Positions 28,317 to 35,662 of a DNA stretch of 64,000 bases are shown one piece after another; the first letter of the stretch is position 1; every line of letters begins with the position of its first letter. Both the position numbers and the translations under genes were made by a program. Below the pieces are notes generated by a model. It saw only the letters and a program-made list of their open reading frames with translations. It was not told the origin of the DNA and searched no databases. The stretch lies in contig JAFGCO010000007.1 of assembly GCA_016932575.1 (NCBI GenBank), positions 119,364-183,363 on the forward strand. The letters are read 5' to 3'. Source of the stretch: a bacterium. GTDB taxonomy: Bacteria; Zhuqueibacterota; QNDG01; JAFGCO01.

Positions 28317-28600
28317 TCGGTTATATATTCATTTTTTGATTCATAAATTGTATTGTCTCTTGTCTCTGCTCCTCGCGATCAAATGACTCTTTCTATCGAC
28401 TGCAAACCACGGACAGTAAATAAACCAGTAGATGGGTAAATGAGTTGATGATTCTCCCCCCCCTTTCACCACCCAATATGCATATTGAATTTGTTTCTCA
28501 GGCGTCAGGGATGGAAGAAACTCATCTACCCATCTACTCTCAACTCAAAGACTCTACAATCCTATGACTCTAAGACCCAATGACTCTATGACTCTACGAC
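28317..28600. repeat. Intergenic mosaic of degenerate short repeats with an internal inverted repeat
   Basis: The spacer between ridA and the DUF5683 gene holds GTCTCTTG words, a CGACTGCAAACCACGGACAG segment, and a dense GACTCTATGACTCTACGACT run (28541-28600). Inside it, 19-nt arms AGTAGATGGGTAAATGAGT (28427-28445) and its complement at 28520-28538 (one mismatch) flank 74 bp that includes a run of C. The GACTCT run continues across the stop codon of ridA at 28594. Confidence 0.75.
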
Positions 28601-28983
28601 TCTGCCTCTGCAATACATTCGATTTCTATAAGTACATCTTTCGGCAGCCTGGATACTTCCACAGCCGAACGTGCCGGGGGACACTCATCAAAATACTCAG
28701 CATAAATCTGATTCATGGCTGGAAAGTCATCCATATTCTTTAAAAAAACCGTAGCTTTGACCACTCCATAGAGTCCGCTACCCGCCGCTTTCAGTACTGA
28801 TCTCAAATTTTCAAGAACCTGACGCGTCTGTACCCGGATATCTTCCTCAACAATGTTTCCGGTCTCAGGATCGATGGGAATTTGCCCGGCTGTAAATATC
28901 AATCCTTCTTTCAGTTTGACTGCCTGGCTGTAAGGACCAATGGCTTTTGGTGCGGCTTCTGCTGATATAATCTCTCTTGTCAA
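28594..28983 (-). CDS. ridA: RidA-family enamine/imine deaminase
   Basis: 129 aa, usual length. RidA hydrolyses reactive 2-aminoacrylate-type enamines made by PLP enzymes. Conserved segments are [41 protein letters not shown] and, near the C-terminus, [20 protein letters not shown] with the substrate-binding arginine in ARSAVEV. The start is TTG at 28983 with GGAGG 7 nt upstream. The last two codons and stop (Glu-Ser-TAG) fall inside the GACTCT repeat of the next spacer. Confidence 0.93.
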   Translation of the reverse strand: MTREIISAEAAPKAIGPYSQAVKLKEGLIFTAGQIPIDPETGNIVEEDIRVQTRQVLENLRSVLKAAGSGLYGVVKATVFLKNMDDFPAMNQIYAEYFDECPPARSAVEVSRLPKDVLIEIECIAEAES

Positions 28984-29102
28984 AACCCTGCCTCCAAAGA
29001 AAGATGATTCGATTTACATGCCCATCCACTTCTTACGTATTTATCAGTTGAAATAACAGGGCACAATGATAAAAAAATAGGGTATTTTTCAGAAATATCA
29101 AC

Positions 29103-29144
29103 AAAAAACTCCTGCCCCGGATAATTATATACAACCGACAGGAG
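29103..29144 (-). terminator. Rho-independent terminator of the folK-kinase-small protein operon
   Basis: Minus strand: CTCCTG/CAGGAG outer stem with an inner CGG/CCG pair and AT-rich loop (29144-29109), followed by six T (29108-29103). It lies 65 bp past the stop of the small membrane protein gene. Confidence 0.8.
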
Positions 29145-29208
29145 ATCATTAGACAATCAATCCCTCAGCATTAGAATATATTTAGGCACATCTTTAATAC
29201 GGATTCTT

Positions 29209-29391
29209 TTATTCCTCAACATCTTTAAACTTGGCGTCTTCCACATCTTCTTCTTTCAAATCAAGCGGAGGACTTTTCTGTTTCCCTTCAACAATTGTAT
29301 CTGATTGATCCTTTTTGAATAGTCCTTGAAGAAAATGATAAGCAAAATAGCCCAGCAGAATGTAAAAAATGAATGAAATTAATCCTGACAT
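29209..29391 (-). CDS. Small single-pass membrane protein, DUF4834-like
   Basis: 60 aa. One transmembrane helix at residues 4-24 (LISFIFYILLGYFAYHFLQG), then a charged tail that ends DAKFKDVEE, which resembles the acidic ends of DUF4834-type small membrane proteins in Bacteroidota. It starts 4 nt after the stop of the deoxynucleoside kinase gene and is followed by a strong terminator, so it is the last gene of a three-gene transcript. Function unknown. Confidence 0.65.
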   Translation of the reverse strand: MSGLISFIFYILLGYFAYHFLQGLFKKDQSDTIVEGKQKSPPLDLKEEDVEDAKFKDVEE

Positions 29392-29395
29392 TTGC

Positions 29396-30037
29396 TTAAC
29401 TTAATGTTCGTGGCACATAATATTTTGTGCCAGTGGGTGGATGAAGAATTTGATGATGCAAATCTTCCAGATCCGACTCATTATTCACAAAATCAATTTC
29501 TGAAGTATTTATCACCAATAAAGGTGTCGCATCATAACGGAAAAAAAACTGATTATATGCTTCATTCAACTGCCGGATATACTCCGTACTGATATTACGC
29601 TCATATTTGCGGTTCCGTTTCTTAATATTCGTTGTCAGCCTCTCTGTGCTGGATTGAAGATAAATCACCAAATCGGGCTTGGGAAGTTCCTGTTCCAAAA
29701 GCTTAACCACCCGTTCATATAATATCAGATCCCGACGTTCCAGATTCATATACGCAAAAATTTTATCTTTCGCAAACATATAATCCGCAATCAGATAAGG
29801 ATGAAACAAATCCTGTTGTGGCAGATGCAGCAACTGCCTGTACCGGCTGATTAAAAAAAACAACTGAACCTGGAAGGAATATCTCTGTGGATTGCTGTAA
29901 AAATCATCCAGATAGGGGTTCTCTTCCGGTTGCTCCATCAACAGGCTGGCATTCATCTTCTCTCCCAGCAGTCTGGCAAGACTTGTTTTACCCACACCAA
30001 TGACGCCTTCAATAGCAATGTAATAAATTTTACTCAT
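29396..30037 (-). CDS. Deoxynucleoside kinase (dGK/dAK type)
   Basis: 213 aa from ATG 30037; upstream in-frame codons would overlap folK and add a non-conserved tail. The P-loop is IAIEGVIGVGKTSLARLL. Other family marks are EQPEENPYLDDFYSNP, FQVQLFFLISRYRQL, IADYMFAKDKIFAYMNL, and PDLVIYLQSSTERL. It phosphorylates deoxynucleosides for the salvage of dNTP precursors. The lid region reads NIKKRNRKYERNI and the end FVNNESDLEDLHHQIL is typical. It follows folK by 7 nt, a pairing often seen in Bacteroidota-related genomes. Confidence 0.9.
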   Translation of the reverse strand: MSKIYYIAIEGVIGVGKTSLARLLGEKMNASLLMEQPEENPYLDDFYSNPQRYSFQVQLFFLISRYRQLLHLPQQDLFHPYLIADYMFAKDKIFAYMNLERRDLILYERVVKLLEQELPKPDLVIYLQSSTERLTTNIKKRNRKYERNISTEYIRQLNEAYNQFFFRYDATPLLVINTSEIDFVNNESDLEDLHHQILHPPTGTKYYVPRTLS

Positions 30038-30044
30038 CAGCAAT

Positions 30045-30557
30045 TCAGCATTTATTACTATAAATGGTGATTTCCTCCTTATCCTCACATTGATTGAACA
30101 ATTCCTGAACAGTCATTCCAAAACCCGGCACCCAAACATCCGGCGCAATTTCTTTCAGAGGCATCAACATAAAACGTCGGTAACTTAAATAAGGATGCGG
30201 GATAACAAGTTTTTCATCATGCATCCTTAAATCACCATATAATAATATATCAATATCCAGTGTTCGGGGACCCCATTTTTTCTGGCGCTGACGATTCGAT
30301 TGTTGTTCAATTTTCAGGATTATATCCAGAAGCATTCCCGGCGGATATTCCGTCTTAATCTCCAATACCTGATTCAGAAACCATGGCTGATCCTTCAAAC
30401 CCCAAGGTGAAGTTTCATATATTGAAGATGAACGTATCGATAAAATACCGGCTTGTTCTTTCAGACTTTTAAAAGCCAAATTCAAATAATACTCACGATC
30501 CCCCGTATTTGATCCCAATCCCAAAAATGAACGAATCATCGCATCGGTTAATCCCAT
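30045..30557 (-). CDS. folK: 2-amino-4-hydroxy-6-hydroxymethyldihydropteridine pyrophosphokinase (HPPK)
   Basis: 170 aa from ATG 30557, with AGG about 5-6 nt upstream. The open frame reaches 30644, but a strong promoter at 30583-30611 lies inside that extension, so longer starts are excluded. It transfers pyrophosphate to the pterin in folate synthesis. HPPK marks are FLGLGSNTGDREYYL, YETSPWGLKDQPWFLN, KKWGPRTLDIDILLYGD and IPHPYLSYRRFMLMPL. It is the first gene of the folK-kinase-small protein operon. Folate made here supports PurN and PurH. Confidence 0.95.
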   Translation of the reverse strand: MGLTDAMIRSFLGLGSNTGDREYYLNLAFKSLKEQAGILSIRSSSIYETSPWGLKDQPWFLNQVLEIKTEYPPGMLLDIILKIEQQSNRQRQKKWGPRTLDIDILLYGDLRMHDEKLVIPHPYLSYRRFMLMPLKEIAPDVWVPGFGMTVQELFNQCEDKEEITIYSNKC

Positions 30558-30582
30558 GAAACGCCTGAATTTTGAACAAATC

Positions 30583-30611
30583 AATATATCAATTCTGAGT
30601 ATTATTGTCAA
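30583..30611 (-). promoter_or_regulatory. Promoter of folK operon
   Basis: Minus strand TTGACA (30611-30606), 17-bp spacer, TATATT (30588-30583). Predicted start near 30576, giving a leader of about 19 nt. It is divergent from the tRNA-Asn promoter, with about 50 bp between the two -35 boxes. Confidence 0.8.
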
Positions 30612-30659
30612 CTCAAAAAGCAAGTTCAGCCCGATCCCGTTCAATCAAAAAGAAACAGC

Positions 30660-30687
30660 TTGACATTCTTTTATTATTTATTATATT
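30660..30687 (+). promoter_or_regulatory. Promoter of tRNA-Asn
   Basis: TTGACA (30660-30665), 16-bp AT-rich spacer, TATATT (30682-30687). Predicted start near 30694, about 26 nt before the tRNA 5' end. Confidence 0.75.
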
Positions 30688-30719
30688 AGCATTTTGAACT
30701 TTTGTATTAGAGATGATCA

Positions 30720-30791
30720 TCCGGAGTAGCTCAATGGTAGAGCGGGTGGCTGTTAACCACTAGGTTGGGGGTTCAAGTCCCTCCTCCGGAG
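30720..30791 (+). tRNA. tRNA-Asn (anticodon GTT)
   Basis: A complete cloverleaf can be drawn. Acceptor TCCGGAG (30720-30726) pairs with CTCCGGA (30784-30790); D arm GCTC/GAGC; anticodon stem GGTGG/CCACT with loop CTGTTAA and anticodon GTT at 30752-30754; T arm GGGGG/CCCTC with loop TTCAAGT. Discriminator G at 30791. The CCA end is not encoded (GCA T follows), so it would be added after transcription. It has its own promoter and is followed by two hairpins. Confidence 0.95.
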
Positions 30792-30794
30792 CAT

Positions 30795-30822
30795 AAAAAA
30801 CGGCTCATAAACATGAGCCGTT
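30795..30822. terminator. Hairpin downstream of tRNA-Asn
   Basis: Ten-bp stem AACGGCTCAT/ATGAGCCGTT with a 4-nt loop. The plus-strand 3' side is only weakly T-rich (TTCATATTCT), while on the minus strand six T follow the stem. It probably ends or processes the tRNA transcript and blocks antisense transcription. Confidence 0.6.
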
Positions 30823-30890
30823 CATATTCTGAATTGAAATATCCTTGTTTTATCAAATTCAACAATCTGATCCATTAAAAGCATACGCCA

Positions 30891-30924
30891 AAAAAAAGGC
30901 TGTTGTGGAAGTCAACAGCCTTTT
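30891..30924. terminator. Bidirectional terminator hairpin
   Basis: Twelve-bp stem AAAAGGCTGTTG (30894-30905) with CAACAGCCTTTT (30913-30924) and a 7-nt loop. T-runs flank both sides: four T on plus, seven T on minus. It lies about 100 bp after tRNA-Asn. Confidence 0.75.
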
Positions 30925-31605
30925 AAAGAAGGGAATGAAAAATGTTACCATTGTGCAATGGTATAAAAACCCCTTAAACGCCCAATGTGGCACATGTTTT
31001 TTTGTTTGCATGCTGCATTACTGCAACAGACGTACCAAACTTACAAGCCATATTTATAAGTCTTTATATTTCAATGGGATATATTATCAAGAAACAGATC
31101 GAATCATCCACCAAATCCTCTTCCTATTCATTGATTCTTAACCATGTGACTGGATTTTGACCACATGCAATCGCCATTTACAATCTGAAATAAAATCTTC
31201 AAGATGAAATTTTACGATTCGCTTAAAAAATAATATCGAGTCTTTGACAACCTCAAATATTAATTTCTTGCAATATTCACCATACGGGTATTTCATTTGC
31301 ACGTGGGGCATTAAGATTTTTCAAAGAAACAAGACTCCTAAACCCGATCATCCTCTATCCAATATATTTTAAAGTATTTGTTGTTATTCCATTTTTTGCT
31401 GTATCTGACTGATTGAATGTTTCTATGAATAAGAACATATTGCAGGCTGTGTATGAAGCCTCAAATACATAATAACTGCACTACATACTTCAAGAAGTAT
31501 TTACAAATTTCTTTTCATTTTTTTTAATCTTGTATATAAGAATATAATACGACAACCTTCGAAACCTTCTAAACAATATATTAACAAAAAATTATGAGGT
31601 AAATA
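30925..31605. other. Long gene-free, AT-rich spacer before the seven-FG-GAP gene
   Basis: About 680 bp. It holds a perfect short hairpin (TACCATTG 30946-30953 with CAATGGTA 30956-30963), and nearer the gene a TATAAT box (31543-31548) without a good -35 sequence, which may be the promoter of the gene at 31606. A 98-codon plus frame at 30845-31141 crosses the terminator hairpin and has no recognisable features, so I do not call it. Confidence 0.45.
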
Positions 31606-34062
31606 ATGAAAAGAGAGCGTTTTAATCAAGTCGTAATAATACTCAATCTCCATTTTCTTGTTGGATTAAATTCACAGACGATTATCGACCTTTCCGGTTC
31701 AGAAGAGAATATTCGTTTTATCGGGGCCAATTCTAATGATGAATTTGGCTATTATGTAGCATCGGGTGACGTGAATGGGGATGGGTTTTCTGATGCTATT
31801 ATTGGAGCCTCAGCCACCAATCCCGAAGAAAGAAATTTAGCAGGAATGGTATATGTTATTTTTGGCAGTGCTGAACCAGACAACCTATTTGACGCGTCAT
31901 CAGACGATGCTGATATGATAATTTATGGTGCAAAAAATAATGATCACCTGGGAAAGGTGGCATCAGGAGATATCAATAATGATGGTTATGATGATATCAT
32001 TGCAGGCGCATATGTTGCTGATCCCGAGGGTAGGAACTCAGCTGGAGAAGTCTATATTATCTACGGCAGGGATGATGGTTATAACGAATACCCCTCAATA
32101 ATCAATTTAGCAGAAAACGAAGAAGACGTTCGAATTTTGGGGGCAAATGTCAAAGATTGCCTTGGTATGAGTCTGGCCACAGGAGATATCAATGGTGATG
32201 GGACGGACGATGTGATTATGGGTGCATATTCTGCTAGTCAGGGAGGATATATTAATGTAGGACAAGTTCATGTAATCTATGGTGAAACCAATTTAAATCC
32301 GATCATCAATTTGCATGAAATTCCTTCGGATGTCACAGTCTTGGGAGATGACGAAAGAGATATTGCTGGCGCTCATATTACAAGTGGTGATATGAATAAT
32401 GATCAGTATGACGAAATTATTATTGGTGCTCAGTACGCTGATCCTAAAAATCGGGACCGCGCCGGAGAGGTGTATGTCATCTTTGGCTGTTCAGCATTAG
32501 CGGATACCATAGATCTTTCATCTCAGGAAGAAGACATTCGGATTTTGGGTGAGGCTCCGGGATATTGCACAGGGCTTGCACTTGCATGTAAGGATATCAA
32601 TAAAGACAATTTTGATGATTTATTTGCCGGAGCACCTATGAATTATGCCTCAGGTCCAGGCTATACCTACATCATTTATGGAAGCTCTGATCTCGAGGAA
32701 ATCACCGAAATTGATTTGGCTGGCGACTTTAATGGTATAACAATCAAAGGGAAAAAGGCGGGTGACAACTGTGGTTATACACTCACATCCGGAGATATGA
32801 ATAAGGACAATATCAACGACATCTGTGTTGGTGCTTATCTGGCTGATCCTGACGGCCGTAGTAATGCTGGAGAAACTTATGTAATATTTGGCAGCAAACA
32901 GAATCCTTCCATCATTGATTTGTCACTTATAAATCCTGACATAGAGATCCATGGAGATGATTCCGGCGACTGGTTAAGCCATGCTGCACTATCCACAGGC
33001 GATTTTAATAATGATAAAGTCGATGACATCTTTGTCGGTGCGGTCTTCGCAGAGCCGCAGGGAAAAACCAATACTGGCGAAGCATATATCATTTATGGCG
33101 TGAAAAATAATAAGCCGCCCATTGCCAATGCAGGTCCTGATTCTGTTTGCGATGCCACCTCCTGCGAAGGCGCTCTGGTAACACTCAGCGGATGCAAATC
33201 CTCTGATCCGGACGAAGATACTCTCACTTATTCCTGGTATGAAGAAGATAAAATCATTGCCGGTCCAACGGAAGTGTGTGAATCAGAAGTGCCTCTTCCT
33301 CTTGGAGAACATTTCATCACTCTGGTTGTGGATGACGGAAATGGAGAAACCAATTCTGACGTGGTTGTTATTACTGTCCAGGATACAACCAAACCCAACC
33401 TCTCTATTTCCCTTTCCACCAACCAGCTCTGGCCGCCTGATCACAAGATGGTGGACATCACAGTTGATGTTGAGGTCAGTGACCTCTGCACTGATTGGGT
33501 CGATTTTGTATTGGATACAATCATCAGCAATGAACCGGATGATGCAAAAGGCATGGGTGACGGCAATACGGTCGATGATATTCAGGATGCGGATTATGGT
33601 ACCTCGGATACAGAGTTTTCTCTGCGGGTCGAACGGGATGGCAAGGGTGAAGGCCGTTTTTATGAAGTTGTGTATATTGCAAAAGACGGATCGGATAATA
33701 TCACGACCGTTTCTGACACAGTTTGGATCATGCAATCTCAGAAGAAACTCAAAAAGAATCAAACCCAAATTGCAGCCATACCCGATAAATTCACCCTTCA
33801 TCAAAACCATCCAAACCCATTCAACCCGGCCACAGAGATTCAGTTCTCTTTGCCGGAGTCAAGGCAGGTGACACTGACCATTTATAACAATTTTGGTCAG
33901 GAAGTGCATCAACTGACCAATCAGCATTTTCAGGCAGGCCATCATACAATCACATGGGAAGGAACGGACACACACGGCACCCCTGTTTCATCCGGTATCT
34001 ACATCTACCAAATCCGCGCGGGTGAATTCATAGATGTGAAAAAGATGATGCTGATGAGGTAA
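31606..34062 (+). CDS. Secreted seven-FG-GAP propeller protein with PKD-like domain and type IX sorting domain
   Basis: 818 aa. A short hydrophobic N-terminus (QVVIILNLHFLVGLNSQT) acts as the signal. Exactly seven FG-GAP motifs (for example GDVNGDGFSD, GDINNDGYDD, GDFNNDKVDD) and seven VYVIFG/YIIYG strands make one integrin-alpha-type propeller (about 25-500). A PKD-like domain follows (PPIANAGPDSVCDATSC, then LTYSWYEEDKIIAGPTE), then another beta domain that begins KPNLSISLSTNQLWPPDHKM. The sorting domain is at about 735-818 (LHQNHPNPFNPATEIQFSLP). GAGG lies 6 nt before the ATG. Single-gene transcript; hairpins follow the stop. Function unknown, likely calcium-stabilised surface protein. Confidence 0.82.
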   Translation: MKRERFNQVVIILNLHFLVGLNSQTIIDLSGSEENIRFIGANSNDEFGYYVASGDVNGDGFSDAIIGASATNPEERNLAGMVYVIFGSAEPDNLFDASSDDADMIIYGAKNNDHLGKVASGDINNDGYDDIIAGAYVADPEGRNSAGEVYIIYGRDDGYNEYPSIINLAENEEDVRILGANVKDCLGMSLATGDINGDGTDDVIMGAYSASQGGYINVGQVHVIYGETNLNPIINLHEIPSDVTVLGDDERDIAGAHITSGDMNNDQYDEIIIGAQYADPKNRDRAGEVYVIFGCSALADTIDLSSQEEDIRILGEAPGYCTGLALACKDINKDNFDDLFAGAPMNYASGPGYTYIIYGSSDLEEITEIDLAGDFNGITIKGKKAGDNCGYTLTSGDMNKDNINDICVGAYLADPDGRSNAGETYVIFGSKQNPSIIDLSLINPDIEIHGDDSGDWLSHAALSTGDFNNDKVDDIFVGAVFAEPQGKTNTGEAYIIYGVKNNKPPIANAGPDSVCDATSCEGALVTLSGCKSSDPDEDTLTYSWYEEDKIIAGPTEVCESEVPLPLGEHFITLVVDDGNGETNSDVVVITVQDTTKPNLSISLSTNQLWPPDHKMVDITVDVEVSDLCTDWVDFVLDTIISNEPDDAKGMGDGNTVDDIQDADYGTSDTEFSLRVERDGKGEGRFYEVVYIAKDGSDNITTVSDTVWIMQSQKKLKKNQTQIAAIPDKFTLHQNHPNPFNPATEIQFSLPESRQVTLTIYNNFGQEVHQLTNQHFQAGHHTITWEGTDTHGTPVSSGIYIYQIRAGEFIDVKKMMLMR

Positions 34063-34075
34063 TTTTATTTAATAT

Positions 34076-34108
34076 AATTCCCCGGCACATCTGAGGTGCA
34101 CGGGAATT
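34076..34108 (+). terminator. Stem-loop after the seven-FG-GAP gene
   Basis: AATTCCC/GGGAATT outer and GCAC/GTGC inner stems with a 2x2 internal loop, 14 nt after the stop codon. No T-run follows, so it may be a transcript-end stabiliser rather than a simple terminator. Confidence 0.5.
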
Positions 34109-34162
34109 GGTGAGCCAAGGTTGTGTGAATCCAGGTGACCACAAACCGAGTCAATTATTTAA

Positions 34163-34201
34163 ATGAAACCTACGAGGTCTCAAAGACCTTGTAGGTTTCA
34201 T
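34163..34201. repeat. Long palindromic hairpin between convergent genes
   Basis: Eighteen-bp stem beginning ATGAAACCTAC with a 3-nt loop CAA and one G-U pair. It lies between the convergent FG-GAP and MFS genes. Its AACCT..AGGTT ends resemble the palindromes at 61425-61439 and 61478-61492. Confidence 0.7.
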
Positions 34202-34271
34202 CATTCACTACTGTCCTCATCTAACAAACCAATATAATTTCAATATCCGCAACATCTGCGGTTTCGAAAAA

Positions 34272-35420
34272 TCACGTCCCCGGTTCCCGCACTAAACCGA
34301 TTAATACAATGCTTGCCAAAAAAGCCAGAACCCCCGATGTGCCGAAAAGCGCCCCGTATCCCCAGTGACTGCTTAAGAATCCACCCAGGAAACTGCCCAG
34401 CATGGCCCCAACATTCAATACAAACATGCCATAAAAAGCCTGGGCCGAAAACCGAATCACTGCCGGGCTTTCCATTTCCATAAACATGGCCGCCCCTAAA
34501 TAACCAAATGTCAGTGTAAACGCATGCAGCGTTTGAAACGGAATTAAATGCCACCATGCATTAATAAAAAGCAGAGGCGTCCACCTAAAAACAGTAAAAA
34601 TCATGGCAATCGCCAATATTTTTTTGATTCCATACTTTTGAGCCGTTTTCAGAAAAGCCAGCATTGTGGCCAATTCCGCGATGGTTGCAATGGCCCAGAT
34701 CCATCCGATTTGCACATTATTGGCACCCAAAAATCTTGCGTATACACTGAGAAATTGATAGGCCATATGATTTCCGGTTTCAAACAACAGTACAGCCAGA
34801 ATAAAAAACTGTACGTTCTTCTTCATCATCAGCTGCTTTACAGTTCGCCATGACTGTTTTACTCCCGCGGAGGATTCACGGGGAACCCGGCTGGAGGCTA
34901 TCGCTGAGATAAATACACCGACTGGAAAAATTATAAAAATAAGTTTAAGGCCCCAGAGATCGTATATCTTTCCAACCATGGTCAGGGCAAAAATCCAGCC
35001 GAATGAGGCAAAAATACGCAAAAATGCAAGACGCATTCTCTGATGGTGACCCAGATAATCAAACGAGAGCGCATCTGCCAAAGAAAAAAGCGGGGCATAA
35101 AAAAATGACCATAAACCAAATAAAAAAGCCAGAGAAAGCAAGGACCTCCCCAATAAAAAAAATGGGGTCACACAAGCCGAGCAAACACACAAAACAGTTG
35201 CCCAAAGCCCGCGATGGCCGTGACTGTCGATGATTGCGCCCCAGAAAATTTGAGAGATCAGGGCTGTCATCGGGCGCACCAGAAGCAATAATCCCAATTG
35301 CATATTAGAAATACCCAAACTCTCTTTAAAAAAGGGTGCAATATATGGATTAAATGCGGCCAGAGAAAACGAAAGAAAAAAATAATTCACCCGAATAGAA
35401 TTTTTGATCTTATCCTTCAT
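34272..35420 (-). CDS. Major facilitator superfamily transporter
   Basis: 382 aa from ATG 35420 with AGGA about 7 nt upstream; the frame is open to 35510 but that extension is not membrane-like. About twelve transmembrane helices. The first half begins RVNYFFLSFSLAAFNPYIAP, then LGISNMQLGLLLLVRPMTAL and FWGAIIDSHGHRG, which replaces the usual GxxxDRxGRR loop. This pattern is close to the PucC/nucleoside-proton-symporter-like or 3-phenylpropionate-type MFS group. Substrate unknown. It is alone on the minus strand between two plus-strand units. Confidence 0.85.
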   Translation of the reverse strand: MKDKIKNSIRVNYFFLSFSLAAFNPYIAPFFKESLGISNMQLGLLLLVRPMTALISQIFWGAIIDSHGHRGLWATVLCVCSACVTPFFLLGRSLLSLAFLFGLWSFFYAPLFSLADALSFDYLGHHQRMRLAFLRIFASFGWIFALTMVGKIYDLWGLKLIFIIFPVGVFISAIASSRVPRESSAGVKQSWRTVKQLMMKKNVQFFILAVLLFETGNHMAYQFLSVYARFLGANNVQIGWIWAIATIAELATMLAFLKTAQKYGIKKILAIAMIFTVFRWTPLLFINAWWHLIPFQTLHAFTLTFGYLGAAMFMEMESPAVIRFSAQAFYGMFVLNVGAMLGSFLGGFLSSHWGYGALFGTSGVLAFLASIVLIGLVREPGT

Positions 35421-35611
35421 TGTAATTCCTGTATGAAATAGTATCGGTTCACATAACAGACCCTTAACAACCAATATATTTGAAAAAACCGAATATTCTA
35501 TCTCTTCCACGGATAACTTTACGGATACCCTCAGGCTTTTTCAACCTGTTCTATTTAATCATTTCACAAAATAGAACAATTTAAAAACGATTACAACCAA
35601 AATCATCAGGC

Positions 35612-35640
35612 TTGACATTCAAAATGAAATCTTCTATATT
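35612..35640 (+). promoter_or_regulatory. Promoter of the histidine kinase operon
   Basis: TTGACA (35612-35617), 17-bp spacer, TATATT (35635-35640). Predicted start near 35647 and a leader of about 16 nt to the ATG at 35663. Confidence 0.75.
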
Positions 35641-35662
35641 GATTCGACTTATCTAGTGAGAC

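Noticed and set aside
30720-30791. Integrative element using tRNA-Asn as attachment site
   Set aside because: No integrase, no repeat of the tRNA 3' end and no mobile genes were seen to the right.
30845-31141. 98-codon plus-strand open frame after tRNA-Asn
   Set aside because: It runs through a bidirectional terminator hairpin, lacks a ribosome site and has no recognisable domain.
34272-35510. Longer MFS gene start at 35510
   Set aside because: The extra 30 residues are not conserved in character, and the ATG at 35420 has a ribosome site at proper spacing.
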